Position numbers and translations under genes: made by a program. Below, piece by piece: positions 51,853-62,968 of a stretch of 64,000 nucleotides of DNA (the first letter of the stretch is position 1; every line of letters starts with the position of its first letter). A model generated the notes under the pieces. It did not search any database and was not told the DNA's origin. It saw only the letters and a list, made by a program, of their open reading frames with translations. Source of the DNA: Oceanobacillus indicireducens (GTDB lineage: Bacteria; Bacillota; Bacilli; Bacillales; Amphibacillaceae). Location: positions 118,699 through 182,698 of the forward strand of contig NZ_BMOS01000001.1 of NCBI RefSeq assembly GCF_014647195.1. The letters are read 5' to 3'.

Positions 51853-52229
51853 TGAGCGCAAATCAAGCGAGGAGCTGGAACGCGAATCCATCTCCTAGTC
51901 CAAATCACGAACCAAAAAAGGTATCTGTAAAGGTTAAGAAACAGGGTTGGATTACCAAAGGTGAAAAAGTCATTTATTCAATGATTGCTGCTGGTTTAAT
52001 TATTGCTGGTGTATTTATGGTTTCTTTATCTTCCGAGACAGATGCCTTAAACCGGGAATTACAACAACTTGAACGCACTGTCCAACAACAACAAATCGCA
52101 AATGAAGGCCTCGCTTTCGAAGTGAAAGAATTATCCCGTCCAGAACGTATTATCTCCATTGCCGAATCACATGGATTAACAATTCAAAATGCTGAGGTAA
52201 AACAAGCGCAAGCAGTAGAACAGGATTAA
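51852..52229 (+). CDS. ftsL: Cell division protein FtsL
   Basis: 125-residue bitopic protein: basic cytoplasmic N terminus, one membrane helix (about 38-60) and a short external leucine-zipper-like coiled coil (TDALNRELQQLERTVQQQQIANEGL). It joins DivIC/FtsB and DivIB in the divisome. ATG 51852 overlaps the rsmH stop codon. pbpB follows after 11 bases. Confidence 0.92.
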   Translation: MSANQARSWNANPSPSPNHEPKKVSVKVKKQGWITKGEKVIYSMIAAGLIIAGVFMVSLSSETDALNRELQQLERTVQQQQIANEGLAFEVKELSRPERIISIAESHGLTIQNAEVKQAQAVEQD

Positions 52230-52240
52230 GAGGTTATCGT

Positions 52241-54508
52241 ATGAGGAAAAACAAGACGACACATATGATGGCGGGTATACTAATCATCTTTTTTGTAGCG
52301 ATTTTTATCGTGCTAACGGGCAGATTTATTTACATCCAGGCAACTGGAGAAGTAAATAATATTTCATTGGAAGAATGGGCGAAACAAAAACGTACCTCTT
52401 CCTATACGCTCCCGGCAGAACGTGGCAAAATTCTCGATAAGAACGGTATGATCCTCGCCTATGACCGGCCGACATACCGTGTATTTGCCATTCTCGATGA
52501 TGCATACTCGGAAGACCCTGAGAAACCGCGGCACGTTGTGGATGTTGACAAGACTGCTGAAGCCCTTGCTCCAATATTAGATGTGGAAGCAAGTGACATC
52601 CGTAATTCTTTACAAGCGGGTCTGGATGCCGATCCGCCGCGATTCCAAGTGGAATTCGGTAATGCTGGCCGGCAACTTAGTCAGAAGCAGAAAGAAGAAA
52701 TTGAAGAACTTAAATTACCAGGAATTTACTTTGATGAAGAGGCGATGCGCTTTTATCCAAATGGCGTGTTCGCATCGCACATCATCGGGTTTGCAAGGGA
52801 AACGGAATTTGAAGACGAGAATGGAGAAATCAAGTCTGAAATTTCGGGTGTAACTGGTATGGAAAAGCAGATGGATGATTTGCTTCGAGGGAAAAATGGC
52901 TATATTTCTTACCAGCGGGATTTGTATAATTCAAAACTGTTGAACCCGAATGAAGTTATTAAAGAACCAGAAGATGGAAATGATGTCTACTTAACCCTAG
53001 ATCAAAAAATCCAAACATTGTTGGACGAGGCAATGTCTACGGTAGAGTCTTCCTATAGCCCGGAACGGATGACGGCCGTAGTGATGCATGCGAAGACCGG
53101 GGAAGTCCTAGCAATGAGTAGTCGACCAAGCTATAATCCGAACAATCCGGAAGACGTACAGAATTGGTATAATGACGTTATCTCCACTCCAATTGAGCCG
53201 GGCTCTACTGTGAAGATGTTTACTTGGGCCGCTGCGATTGAGGAAGGCGTATATAACGGCGATGAGACATACTTATCTGGAACATATAACGTAAATGAGA
53301 AAATCATCCCGATCCGAGATGTAAACGAAGGAAAAGGTTGGGGAACAATCACCTTTGATGAAGGATTTGAACGTTCTTCAAACGTGGCAGCTTCGAAGCT
53401 CGTTTGGGAGAAGTTAGGAACAGAGAAGTTTTTAGATTATCTGCATGCATTTGATATGGATAAAACGACAGAAATCGATTTGCCAGGGGAAATTACCGGT
53501 GAGATTTTATATAATTGGCCTCGTGAAAAACTCACTACTTCCTTTGGTCAAGGAAGTACGGTTACGCCAATTCAGATGATGAAAGCAGCAACTGCAATTG
53601 CAAATGATGGAAAAATGGTGAAACCATATGTCATCAATAAAATTGTCGACCCATCGACTTCTGAGGTAATTGATCAAAATGAACCGGAAGTTGTTTCCGA
53701 ACCAATATCCCCAGAAACCGCAGAACAAGTACGCGGTCTATTACAGCGGGTTGTTGAAGGGAAAAATGGTACGGGAAGACAATTCCGCCTTGAAGATTAC
53801 TCGATTGGTGGGAAGACTGGTACAGCTCAAATCCCTAGCGCGGATGGAGGCGGGTATTTAAGAGGCAGGGAAAATATGATCTTTTCATTTTTAGGAATGG
53901 CCCCGATTGAAGATCCGGAATTGGTCATGTTCGTCTCTGTGCAGCAGCCTAAGCTTGAAGCTGATGAACATGGATCTCAACCTGTTTCTTTTATAGTGAA
54001 AAGCGTAATGGAAAACAGTTTACATTATTTAAATATCGATCCAGACGGTGAAGATATCGAAGAAATTGAACGAGTTGAAATTCCTGAACTTACGGGAAAA
54101 AATCCAGAGAAAATAGCTGCTCAACTTGAAGAAAAAGGATTTAACGTGACTACAGTTGGTAGTGGAAAACAAGTAGTGCAAGCTAATGTGACAGCAGGAG
54201 AAAAAATCCTACCGACAAAACATATTATTCTCGTCACGGATGAACCAGCAATGCCAGACATAATGGGGTGGTCTCAACGCCAAGTTGTCGAGCTCGCAGA
54301 TATGCTCGATTTACAGCTTGAAAGCTTCGGAAACGGCTATGTTGTAATGCAAAGCGTTGAGCCGGGCACTTCGTTAAGAGAAGGTTCTTATCTAGGTATC
54401 GAACTGCTCCCTCCGGGGGAAGAAAGAGAAGAAGTTCAAGAAGACGAATCAGCAGATGATGAACAAGCGGAAGAAACAGATGTAGAACAAGAGGAAACAA
54501 ACGAATAA
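52241..54508 (+). CDS. pbpB: Penicillin-binding protein 2B, septal transpeptidase
   Basis: 755 residues: N-terminal membrane anchor (about 8-30), dimerisation domain, transpeptidase domain with STVK (Ser322, Lys325), SSN (379-381) and KTG (525-527), then two PASTA domains (about 605-665 and 665-720) and a very acidic tail. Class B PBP that cross-links septal peptidoglycan with FtsW. Overall arrangement matches B. subtilis PBP2B. Confidence 0.97.
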   Translation: MRKNKTTHMMAGILIIFFVAIFIVLTGRFIYIQATGEVNNISLEEWAKQKRTSSYTLPAERGKILDKNGMILAYDRPTYRVFAILDDAYSEDPEKPRHVVDVDKTAEALAPILDVEASDIRNSLQAGLDADPPRFQVEFGNAGRQLSQKQKEEIEELKLPGIYFDEEAMRFYPNGVFASHIIGFARETEFEDENGEIKSEISGVTGMEKQMDDLLRGKNGYISYQRDLYNSKLLNPNEVIKEPEDGNDVYLTLDQKIQTLLDEAMSTVESSYSPERMTAVVMHAKTGEVLAMSSRPSYNPNNPEDVQNWYNDVISTPIEPGSTVKMFTWAAAIEEGVYNGDETYLSGTYNVNEKIIPIRDVNEGKGWGTITFDEGFERSSNVAASKLVWEKLGTEKFLDYLHAFDMDKTTEIDLPGEITGEILYNWPREKLTTSFGQGSTVTPIQMMKAATAIANDGKMVKPYVINKIVDPSTSEVIDQNEPEVVSEPISPETAEQVRGLLQRVVEGKNGTGRQFRLEDYSIGGKTGTAQIPSADGGGYLRGRENMIFSFLGMAPIEDPELVMFVSVQQPKLEADEHGSQPVSFIVKSVMENSLHYLNIDPDGEDIEEIERVEIPELTGKNPEKIAAQLEEKGFNVTTVGSGKQVVQANVTAGEKILPTKHIILVTDEPAMPDIMGWSQRQVVELADMLDLQLESFGNGYVVMQSVEPGTSLREGSYLGIELLPPGEEREEVQEDESADDEQAEETDVEQEETNE

Positions 54509-54588
54509 AGACAAGGAAAACAGTGTTCTATTCGTTTTTTGAAGCTCATATAGTGGATACAAGCCTATCTATGAAGAGGAGTGCAGGT

Positions 54589-56511
54589 ATGAAACGCGTA
54601 TCCACGATTACAGTCAAAAAACGAATTGTCACTGTTTTTCTTTTTTCCTTATTTATTTTACTTATCATCATCTTCAGGTTGGCCTATGTCCAATTTGTAA
54701 TGGGGGACAAATTGTTTGAAGAAGCGAATGAACTTTGGACAAGGGATATCCAATTTGCTCCAGAGCGAGGGAAAATATTGGATATGACCGGGACGCCGCT
54801 TGCTGAAAATGTCACCGCTCCAAGCGTGACTATCGTACCGAGACAGGTAACGGATGCCGAAACGACTGCGAAAGAGCTAGCAGCAGTGTTAGAAGCCCCG
54901 GTGGATAAAGTATATGAAACGATCACAAAACCAGCATCAAGTGTGACCATCCGGCCAGAAGGAATTAAGATTTCAGATGAAAAGGAGCGGGCTATTCGTA
55001 CATTAAACCTTCCCGGGGTCTATTTGGCCAAAGATTCGAAGCGCCATTATCCTTATGAAACATCCCTTTCCCATGTACTTGGATTTACCGGTATCGATAA
55101 CCAGGGATTAATGGGCCTCGAGCAATACTATGATGAAAAGTTAAAAGGGTCGGTAGGTAGCTTATCTTTCTTTTCGGACGCGCGTGGCAACCGGTTAGAT
55201 ACGCTTGCTGACGTATATACCCCACCAATGGATGGAATGCATTTAAAAACGACAATTCACTCTCAAGTACAAGCAATATTAGAACGCGAAATGGACTTAG
55301 CAGCTTTAAAATATAATCCTGACGGTGCAATGGCTATCGCAGTCAATCCGAAAACTGGTGGCATCCTCGGAATGACGACGAGACCAAATTTTCACCCGGA
55401 ATATTATCAGGAAGCAGATGCGGAAGTGTTTGACCGGAATCTGCCGATTTGGAGCACATATGAACCAGGGTCTACTTTTAAAATAATCACGCTTGCTGCC
55501 GCCTTGGAAGAAAAGGTAATTGATCTTCATGACGGTCATTTCCATGATGATGGAGATATTAATGTCTCTGGAACCCATATCCGCTGCTGGAAAAGGGGAG
55601 GGCATGGTCACCAAAGTTATCTTGAAGTTGTACAGAATTCCTGTAACCCCGGATTTGTAAACTTGGGGCAACTGCTCGGAACGGAGAAACTGTTTTCTTA
55701 CATTGATTCGTTTGGTTTTGGTAAGAAAACAGGGATCGATTTGGAAGGAGAGGGAAATGGAATCCTTTTTAATCCCGAGAATGTAGGACCAATCGAACTT
55801 GCTACGACAGCTTTCGGGCAAGGTGTATCTGTTACACCTATTCAACAGGTCATGGCTGTAGCAGCTGCTGTAAATGGCGGATTTTTATATGAGCCTTATA
55901 TAGCTTCTGAGTGGCTTGATCCCGTTACGGAAGAAGTTGTCGAACGGATTGAACCGACAATTAAGCACCAGGTGATTGCCGAGGAAACGTCAGAGGAATT
56001 ACGTTATGCCCTTGAATCTGTAGTTGCACAGGGGACGGGCCGACCTGCATATGTTGAAGGGTACCGAGTGGGAGGAAAGACAGGAACCGCACAAAAAGTA
56101 GGTCCGGATGGTCGCTATATGCAAAATAACTATATTGTTTCCTTTATCGGTTTCGCACCGGCGGATGACCCGGAAATCGTCGTCTATGTAGCTGTCGATA
56201 ACCCGAAGAATACAGTTCAATTTGGAGGAGTTGTTGCAGCGCCGATTGTCGGAAAAATTATCGGGGATAGTTTACCGGTCATGGGAGTGGAAAAGCGTTC
56301 AGATGGATTAGAGAAAGAATATCAATGGCCGGAAGAGCCGCTTGTAGAAGTACCTGATTTAATTGGACTGAAGCCAGAAGAACTTTCGGAGTACATGCTG
56401 AATTTATCTGTGGATGTGAGCGGAAGTGGTGGAGAGATTATTGATCAAGCACCACGCCCAGGTGAAAAAGTAGAACAAGGAGCAAAAATCCGGATATTCT
56501 TAAGTGAATAA
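54589..56511 (+). CDS. spoVD: Stage V sporulation protein D
   Basis: 640 residues: membrane helix (about 14-36), dimerisation domain, transpeptidase with STFK (Ser295, Lys298), SCN (351-353) and KTG (497-499), and a single C-terminal PASTA domain. It is the sporulation class B PBP making the spore cortex with SpoVE. ATG 54589 follows GAGGAG by seven bases; the frame open from 54523 is ignored. CATATAGT (54547-54554) may be a sigma-E -10. In B. subtilis SpoVD has 646 residues and the same place after pbpB. Confidence 0.96.
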   Translation: MKRVSTITVKKRIVTVFLFSLFILLIIIFRLAYVQFVMGDKLFEEANELWTRDIQFAPERGKILDMTGTPLAENVTAPSVTIVPRQVTDAETTAKELAAVLEAPVDKVYETITKPASSVTIRPEGIKISDEKERAIRTLNLPGVYLAKDSKRHYPYETSLSHVLGFTGIDNQGLMGLEQYYDEKLKGSVGSLSFFSDARGNRLDTLADVYTPPMDGMHLKTTIHSQVQAILEREMDLAALKYNPDGAMAIAVNPKTGGILGMTTRPNFHPEYYQEADAEVFDRNLPIWSTYEPGSTFKIITLAAALEEKVIDLHDGHFHDDGDINVSGTHIRCWKRGGHGHQSYLEVVQNSCNPGFVNLGQLLGTEKLFSYIDSFGFGKKTGIDLEGEGNGILFNPENVGPIELATTAFGQGVSVTPIQQVMAVAAAVNGGFLYEPYIASEWLDPVTEEVVERIEPTIKHQVIAEETSEELRYALESVVAQGTGRPAYVEGYRVGGKTGTAQKVGPDGRYMQNNYIVSFIGFAPADDPEIVVYVAVDNPKNTVQFGGVVAAPIVGKIIGDSLPVMGVEKRSDGLEKEYQWPEEPLVEVPDLIGLKPEELSEYMLNLSVDVSGSGGEIIDQAPRPGEKVEQGAKIRIFLSE

Positions 56512-56575
56512 TAGATTGATAGATTGATTGTCATCCTTTTCCCATCGGTATAGTTCTTTGGAGAAGGGTGAACCG

Positions 56576-58048
56576 ATGAAATTAAGCGAATTGATTCAGA
56601 CGCTGCCTTTTATAAGCTTGACTGAAGAAGCTGGGGAAATAGAGATAACTGCTATCTATACAGATTCCCGCCAAGTGACGCCAGGAAGTTTATTCATCTG
56701 TATTGAAGGCTTTCAGACAGATGGGCATCTCTACGTTCAAGATGCGATTGAAAAGGGCGCGCGCGTCATTATTGCAGAGAAAGAAGTCGAGAGCAAGGTT
56801 CCGGTTATTTATGTGAATGATTCGGTACGGGCTCTTGCAATAATAGCGAGTGCATTTTACGACAGTCCAACAACAGCGCTCCCTTTAATCGGAATCACAG
56901 GAACAAATGGGAAAACAACGGTCAGCTATCTTCTCGATGCAATATACAACCATTTTGGAAAGAAAACTGGTGTGATCGGGACAATTCATAATAAAGTTGG
57001 GGAACGCCTTAAGGAAACGAATAATACGACGCCAGACGCGCTCATCCTTCAACAGCTTTTTCACGACATGAGGAATTCAGGGGTTGAACAGGTGATTATG
57101 GAAGTATCATCACACGGTCTTGATTTAGGAAGAGTATATGGCTGTGATTTTGATACGGTAATATTTACCAATTTAAGTCAGGACCATTTGGATTATCATA
57201 AGAATGAGTTCAATTATTTCTTTGCTAAAAGTCAATTATTCTCACGACTCGGGAACACTTATGACGGGAGAAGAAAGTATTCCATTATCAATGCAGACGA
57301 TAAATATGTAGGAATGCTGAAAAAAACGAGTGCATTTCCAACTATAACCTATGGAATAGATAGTGAAGCAGACGTAATGGCTGATGATATTGAGCTTTCA
57401 CAAGACTGTACGATATTTCAATTGAAAACACCAGTCGGAACGGTTAAAATTACGAGTAGGCTTACCGGCAAGTTTAATATTTATAATATGCTTGCAGCGG
57501 CCTCTGCTGCGCTGATAAACGATATTCCGCTGCATATCATTAAAGATACACTTCAGGTTGTTCCACCAATTCCTGGACGATTCGAGACGGTCGATTTCGG
57601 GCAACCGTTCGGAGTAATTGTGGATTATGCTCATACGCCTCATGCGGTGAAAAATATTCTTGAAACATGCAAGGAACTTAAAACGGGGAAGCTTTATTGT
57701 GTACTTGGTTGTGGCGGAGACCGTGACCCGGCGAAACGCCCGCTTATGGCGCGGGAAGCCGTTTGGCATGCAGATTATGCAATTTTCACTTCAGATAATC
57801 CCCGAACCGAAGATCCGCGAGCGATTATCGATGATATGGTGCAGGCATTGGATGGATATGAGCAAACTTATGAGATAATCATCGACCGGAAAGCCGCAAT
57901 CGAGAAAGCCATGTCTATAGCCGAAGCTGGCGACCTTGTCGTAATAGCAGGGAAAGGGCATGAAACCTATCAGGAAATTGCCGGTGAGAAATATCCATTT
58001 GACGACCGGATTGTAGCTAAAAACGCGTTTTTAAATAAGGAGTTTTAA
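56576..58048 (+). CDS. murE: UDP-MurNAc-tripeptide synthetase, meso-diaminopimelate-adding
   Basis: 490 residues; Mur ligase with ATP-binding GITGTNGKTTVSYLLDAI (about 108-125), central IFTNLSQDHLDYH and C-terminal DNPR (407-410), the motif that selects meso-diaminopimelate over lysine. This predicts an A1-gamma-type peptidoglycan. GAAGGGTGA precedes ATG 56576. murF starts two bases after its stop. Confidence 0.97.
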   Translation: MKLSELIQTLPFISLTEEAGEIEITAIYTDSRQVTPGSLFICIEGFQTDGHLYVQDAIEKGARVIIAEKEVESKVPVIYVNDSVRALAIIASAFYDSPTTALPLIGITGTNGKTTVSYLLDAIYNHFGKKTGVIGTIHNKVGERLKETNNTTPDALILQQLFHDMRNSGVEQVIMEVSSHGLDLGRVYGCDFDTVIFTNLSQDHLDYHKNEFNYFFAKSQLFSRLGNTYDGRRKYSIINADDKYVGMLKKTSAFPTITYGIDSEADVMADDIELSQDCTIFQLKTPVGTVKITSRLTGKFNIYNMLAAASAALINDIPLHIIKDTLQVVPPIPGRFETVDFGQPFGVIVDYAHTPHAVKNILETCKELKTGKLYCVLGCGGDRDPAKRPLMAREAVWHADYAIFTSDNPRTEDPRAIIDDMVQALDGYEQTYEIIIDRKAAIEKAMSIAEAGDLVVIAGKGHETYQEIAGEKYPFDDRIVAKNAFLNKEF

Positions 58049-58050
58049 CG

Positions 58051-59436
58051 ATGTTATTTACAGTGAAAGAATTAAAATACGTATTTACGAACCATCATGA
58101 ATCACTTGATGATTCTCTTGCAATCAATCGAATTACAACAGATAGTCGGTTGAAAACAGATCATGCATTATTTATTCCGATTATCGGGGATCAGCTTAAT
58201 GGCCATGATTATGTGGAACAAGCGATAGAAAATGGCGCGGTTGCAATTGTATGGGATGAGAAGGAGGAGCTGCCTCCTTCTATCCCGCGTGATTTTCCAG
58301 TTTTTTTCACAGAAGATACAACAGCAGGCTTACAAAAGCTGGCCGCATACTATCGAGATGAGATTAATCCAATTGTCATCGGGATTACCGGATCAAATGG
58401 GAAGACGACGACGAAGGACCTTGTGGCCGCAATTATGAAGACAACTTACAATACACATGCCACATTAGGAAATTTGAACAATCATATCGGTTTACCATTA
58501 ACAATTCTTAGTATGCCCCGTGATACGGAAGTGCTTGTACTCGAGCTTGGAATGAGCGGTTTCGGTGAAATTGATGTACTAACAAAGATTGCAAAGCCTG
58601 ATTATGCAGTTATTACGAATATTGGGGAATCACATATTGAATACCTTGGTTCAAGGGAAGGAATTGCAAAAGCCAAGCTTGAAATAATCAATGGGCTAAA
58701 AGAAGGCGGCACATTAATTGTTGATGGTGATGAACCGCTTCTGCAAGACATACATACGGACGATCCAGTGGATATTATCCGCTGTGGTTTTAATGCGGAT
58801 AATGAATTCCGACTTCGTGACGTAGATATTACAGTAGGTGGGACAGCTTTCACGGATGCTCACGGCCGCCACCTTCAGGTTCCTCTACTTGGTAAGCATC
58901 ACGCAAAAAACGCAGGGTTCGCTCTTCAAATTGCCGAATTACTTCATATCTCTAAGGAGAAACGAGAAGCAGGCTTACAAGCTCTGGCACATTCGGCGAT
59001 GCGTTTTGAATTATTGAAGTCAAAACAACATCAGGCAACCGTTGTGAATGATTCGTACAACGCCTCACCAACATCGATGAAAGCAGCAATTGAAGTAATT
59101 AAACAGATGGAAGGCTTCGATACGAAAATACTTGTCCTCGGTGATGTTCTTGAACTCGGGGAATACGCAGACCAGTTGCACCGCTCGATAGCGGACGTGA
59201 TTTCTTCTCCAATCACCCACTTGTATACATATGGGGAAAAAGCAAAATTGATTACTGAAAATGTCCAGGACAGTGAAATTCAGTGTAAACACTTCGGGAC
59301 AAAGGAAGCATTAATGAGCGAATTAAATCAGCACCTTACAGAGATGAGTCTTGTTTTGTTTAAAGCATCACGCGGCCTTCAGTTTGAAACAATGGTTGAA
59401 GATATCGTGATGGAGCAAGAAGATAAGGAGCAGTAA
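58051..59436 (+). CDS. murF: UDP-MurNAc-tripeptide--D-alanyl-D-alanine ligase
   Basis: 461-residue Mur ligase with [36 protein letters not shown] and [15 protein letters not shown], typical of MurF. It adds D-Ala-D-Ala to the tripeptide. In B. subtilis murF lies elsewhere with ddl; here it is within the division cluster between murE and mraY, the order seen in many other bacteria. Confidence 0.97.
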   Translation: MLFTVKELKYVFTNHHESLDDSLAINRITTDSRLKTDHALFIPIIGDQLNGHDYVEQAIENGAVAIVWDEKEELPPSIPRDFPVFFTEDTTAGLQKLAAYYRDEINPIVIGITGSNGKTTTKDLVAAIMKTTYNTHATLGNLNNHIGLPLTILSMPRDTEVLVLELGMSGFGEIDVLTKIAKPDYAVITNIGESHIEYLGSREGIAKAKLEIINGLKEGGTLIVDGDEPLLQDIHTDDPVDIIRCGFNADNEFRLRDVDITVGGTAFTDAHGRHLQVPLLGKHHAKNAGFALQIAELLHISKEKREAGLQALAHSAMRFELLKSKQHQATVVNDSYNASPTSMKAAIEVIKQMEGFDTKILVLGDVLELGEYADQLHRSIADVISSPITHLYTYGEKAKLITENVQDSEIQCKHFGTKEALMSELNQHLTEMSLVLFKASRGLQFETMVEDIVMEQEDKEQ

Positions 59437-59453
59437 TTGAGGGGGAACTTGAC

Positions 59454-60437
59454 ATGAATATAACTACTTTAATAATGACGATAGGGATATCATTTTTAAT
59501 TACTGTTCTTTTTTCGCCGCTTTTCATTCCATTTTTAAGAAGATTAAAGTTTGGACAAAGTATTCGCGAAGAAGGACCAGAATCACATCAGAAAAAGAGC
59601 GGTACGCCAACGATGGGCGGTATTATGATCGTACTAAGCATAATAATCACTTCGCTGATCATGGTGTGGAAAGTGAGCGGAACAATCGGATACGAAGTTT
59701 GGTTATTACTACTCGTCATATTCGGTTACGGACTTGTAGGCTTTCTTGACGATTTCATCAAAGTAGTCATGAAGCGGAACCTTGGTCTAACTTCACTGCA
59801 GAAGTTAATCGGCCAAATCGTAATTGCACTTCTATTCTTTTTTGTTTTACAGGCGAATGATTTTTCAACCTATATCCAAATTCCGGGGACGAATATCCAA
59901 TGGGAACTTGGTTGGTTTTATGCAATCTTAGTAATTTTTATGCTCGTAGGTTCTTCCAATGCGGTCAACTTGACGGATGGATTGGATGGACTGCTTGCAG
60001 GTACAGCAGCCATTGCGTTTGGGGCATTTGCAATATTAGCAGTATATGGAATGCCGCAGAACGATATTGCGGTCTTCTCACTGGCATCAGCAGGAGCACT
60101 GCTGGGCTTTCTCGTGTTCAACGCCCACCCTGCTAAAGTGTTCATGGGTGACACTGGATCCCTTGCACTGGGCGGAGCAATAGCAGCTGTAGCAATTCTT
60201 ACAAAAATGGAAATCCTCCTAGTTATAATCGGTGGTGTTTTTGTTATTGAGACATTATCCGTGATCATCCAGGTGATTTCCTTTAAAACAACTGGTAAAC
60301 GTGTCTTTAAAATGAGCCCATTACATCACCACTATGAACTGATGGGTTGGTCGGAATGGCGTGTCGTTACCACATTCTGGCTAGTAGGATTCGTGTTTGC
60401 CGCATTAGGGATTTTTATTGAGGTGGGCTTAAATTGA
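59454..60437 (+). CDS. mraY: Phospho-MurNAc-pentapeptide transferase MraY
   Basis: 327-residue membrane enzyme with ten hydrophobic helices, making lipid I on undecaprenyl phosphate. Catalytic loops [20 protein letters not shown] and [11 protein letters not shown] and the C-terminal [12 protein letters not shown] are conserved. GAGGGGGAAC precedes ATG 59454. Its stop overlaps the murD start. Confidence 0.97.
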   Translation: MNITTLIMTIGISFLITVLFSPLFIPFLRRLKFGQSIREEGPESHQKKSGTPTMGGIMIVLSIIITSLIMVWKVSGTIGYEVWLLLLVIFGYGLVGFLDDFIKVVMKRNLGLTSLQKLIGQIVIALLFFFVLQANDFSTYIQIPGTNIQWELGWFYAILVIFMLVGSSNAVNLTDGLDGLLAGTAAIAFGAFAILAVYGMPQNDIAVFSLASAGALLGFLVFNAHPAKVFMGDTGSLALGGAIAAVAILTKMEILLVIIGGVFVIETLSVIIQVISFKTTGKRVFKMSPLHHHYELMGWSEWRVVTTFWLVGFVFAALGIFIEVGLN

Positions 60438-61783
60438 GAAAACTAGAGGCTTTTCCATATCATCATGTGCTCGTTCTCGGCTTGGCTAGAAGTGGAACAG
60501 CAGCTGCAAAAACATTACTTAAAAATGGTAAACAAGTAAGGGTGAATGACCAGCAATTGACGACCAAGTCAACGGTCGTTCAAGACCTTGTGGCGCTCGG
60601 TGCCGAAATCGTACTGGGTTCCCATCCATTATCTGTTTTAGAAGGAATTGAAATCATCGTTAAAAATCCGGGTATTTCTTATGATAATCCCGTACTGATC
60701 GAAGCGGTGAAGCGGAATATCCCAATTGTGACGGAGATAGAAATTGCCTATCAGCTCGTTCCTGGTACATTAATTGGAATTACCGGTTCAAACGGAAAGA
60801 CAACAACGACGACGCTTACAACTAAAATGTTAGAGGAAAGCAAGCAACAGGTTAAAGTAGCTGGTAATATCGGTATCGTAGCTACAGAGGTTGCAGAAAG
60901 TTTAACAGATGATGAAACATTAGTTTTAGAACTGTCTTCTTTCCAGCTTCAAGGAACGATAGATTTCCGGCCAAATATCGCGGTCATCTTAAATATCTAT
61001 CAAGCACATCTTGATTATCACAAATCACTCGAAAATTATAAACAAGCGAAATATAATATATTCCGTAACCAGACGGAAGATGACTATTTAATCTATAATG
61101 CGGACGATTCGGATATCACGACAGCTATAGCTGATACGAGAGCAAGACGAATCCCATTTTCTACTACGAGGGAAGTTCAAAATGGTGCCTGGTCCGATGG
61201 AGAAGCGATTTATTTCCAAAATGAGAAGATTATGGACGTAGAAAAAATTGTTCTTGTTGGTGATCACCATTTAGAGAATATCCTAGCAGCAATTTGTGCA
61301 GCAAAATTGGCAGGTGCAACGAATGAAGGGATTGAAAGAGTATTAACAACCTTCGCAGGTGTAGAGCACCGTCTTCAATATGTAACAAATTTGCAGGGCC
61401 GATACTTTTACAACGATTCAAAAGCGACGAATATGCTCGCAACCGAAAAAGCATTAGCTTCCTTTAAACAACCAACCATTCTACTTGCAGGTGGCCTGGA
61501 TCGAGGCGATGACCTTACAGGGCTCATCCCTCATTTGAAAAATGTGAAAGGCCTCGTAAGCTTTGGAGAGACGAAGGAAAAGTTTAATGAAGTAGCAAAA
61601 CAAGCAGGTATTCCTCATGTTTTAACAGCGGAAAATGTAGAAGATGCTGTTCAAAAGGGTTACGGAATCTCAGAAGAGAATGATGTGATCCTCTTGTCGC
61701 CAGCATGTGCAAGCTGGGATCAGTATCGTACATTTGAAGAAAGAGGAGACATGTTTATCCAAGCCGTGCATAAACTGTTATAG
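60434..61783 (+). CDS. murD: UDP-MurNAc-L-alanine--D-glutamate ligase
   Basis: 449-residue Mur ligase; N-terminal Rossmann-like [21 protein letters not shown]-binding [25 protein letters not shown] and C-terminal [20 protein letters not shown] are MurD signatures. TTG 60434 overlaps the mraY stop, with GAGGTGGG upstream, so translation is coupled. Its stop codon is part of the alternative hairpin described for the spoVE leader. Confidence 0.96.
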   Translation: MRKLEAFPYHHVLVLGLARSGTAAAKTLLKNGKQVRVNDQQLTTKSTVVQDLVALGAEIVLGSHPLSVLEGIEIIVKNPGISYDNPVLIEAVKRNIPIVTEIEIAYQLVPGTLIGITGSNGKTTTTTLTTKMLEESKQQVKVAGNIGIVATEVAESLTDDETLVLELSSFQLQGTIDFRPNIAVILNIYQAHLDYHKSLENYKQAKYNIFRNQTEDDYLIYNADDSDITTAIADTRARRIPFSTTREVQNGAWSDGEAIYFQNEKIMDVEKIVLVGDHHLENILAAICAAKLAGATNEGIERVLTTFAGVEHRLQYVTNLQGRYFYNDSKATNMLATEKALASFKQPTILLAGGLDRGDDLTGLIPHLKNVKGLVSFGETKEKFNEVAKQAGIPHVLTAENVEDAVQKGYGISEENDVILLSPACASWDQYRTFEERGDMFIQAVHKLL

Positions 61784-61855
61784 GGGCTTGGACAACATAG
61801 AACGGATTGCAATATAGTTGAATTGCCCCTATTCTTGGAAGAAAGGGGTTTTTTC
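61780..61855 (+). promoter_or_regulatory. Putative attenuator between murD and spoVE
   Basis: Hairpin T: CCCCT (61826-61830), bulge A, TTCT, loop TGGA, AGAA, AGGGG (61844-61848), followed by six T (61849-61854) that end one base before the spoVE ATG. It contains the ribosome site GAAAGGGG. Hairpin A: ATAGGGGC (61780-61787, beginning at the last murD codon) is the exact complement of GCCCCTAT (61825-61832), which would break hairpin T. The region between holds a possible sigma-E -10 (CAATATAGT, about 61810). Confidence 0.5.
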
Positions 61856-62968
61856 ATGCTTAGGAATCTCACAAAGGCTGAGAACCGACCAGACATTTTG
61901 CTGCTCACCGTTATTGTCGCACTCTTAATTGTTGGGATCATTATGGTATATAGTGCTTCACATGTATGGTCGCTTTATAAATTTGGAGATGAGTTCTATT
62001 ATTTAAAAAGGCAACTGCTGTTTGCTGGTGCCGGTTTTATCGCGATGCTCTTTTTTATGCTGATCCCATATACGACTTGGAAGAAATATTCTAATTTTAT
62101 TCTGCTTGGCTGTTTCATTTTGCTTATCCTCGTTCTAATCCCGGGAATTGGAATGATTCGGGGAGGGGCGCGCAGCTGGATTGGTGTCGGAGCATTTAGT
62201 ATTCAGCCGTCTGAATTTATGAAACTTGGCCTGATTGTTTTCCTTGCCGCTCTTTTATCGGAAAAACAGAAATATATCACTTCTTTTACGAAAGGATTTT
62301 TGCCTTCCCTGCTTCTCATTTTTACGGCCTTCGGTTTAATTATGTTACAACCGGATTTAGGCACAGGTCTCGTTTTAGTACTTACTTGCGTCATCATGCT
62401 TTTTATTGCGGGTGCCAGAATCTCCCATTTTATAGGGTTAGGCTTAGTTGGTTTGATTGGATTTGCTTTTTTAATCATATCGGCTCCATATCGGATAAAT
62501 CGAATTGTTGCCTTTCTAAACCCTTGGGAAGACCCTCTCGGTGACGGTTTCCAGATTATCCAGTCTTTGTATGCGATAGGGCCAGGGGGGCTGATGGGGC
62601 TTGGAATGGGTAATAGCTTACAAAAATACTTTTACTTACCGGAACCGCAGACTGATTTTATCTTTGCAATTCTTGCAGAAGAGTTAGGTTTCATTGGCGG
62701 AGTAGGGTTGATTCTATTGTTTTTCGTCATGCTTTGGCGTGGGATTAAAATAGCTTTAGAATCCATTGATCCTTTTGCAAGGTATTTGGCTTTAGGAATC
62801 GTTGCGATGTTGATTATACAGGTGATGATAAACATCAGTGTCGTCATCGGTCTTATACCAGTCACAGGAATCACACTTCCATTCCTAAGTTACGGAGGCT
62901 CATCCCTAACTCTCACCCTCTGCTCCGTGGGCATCCTCCTAAACATCAGCATCCACTCGAAAATATAG
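61856..62968 (+). CDS. spoVE: Stage V sporulation protein E, SEDS glycosyltransferase
   Basis: 370-residue SEDS protein with ten hydrophobic helices: MVYSASHVWS, ARSWIGVGAFSIQPSEFMKLG, PQTDFIFAILAEELG and GITLPFLSYGGSSLTL. It polymerises spore cortex glycan together with SpoVD. ATG 61856 with GAAAGGGG seven bases upstream; the site is inside a terminator-like hairpin. In B. subtilis murG and murB follow; here neither does. Confidence 0.93.
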   Translation: MLRNLTKAENRPDILLLTVIVALLIVGIIMVYSASHVWSLYKFGDEFYYLKRQLLFAGAGFIAMLFFMLIPYTTWKKYSNFILLGCFILLILVLIPGIGMIRGGARSWIGVGAFSIQPSEFMKLGLIVFLAALLSEKQKYITSFTKGFLPSLLLIFTAFGLIMLQPDLGTGLVLVLTCVIMLFIAGARISHFIGLGLVGLIGFAFLIISAPYRINRIVAFLNPWEDPLGDGFQIIQSLYAIGPGGLMGLGMGNSLQKYFYLPEPQTDFIFAILAEELGFIGGVGLILLFFVMLWRGIKIALESIDPFARYLALGIVAMLIIQVMINISVVIGLIPVTGITLPFLSYGGSSLTLTLCSVGILLNISIHSKI

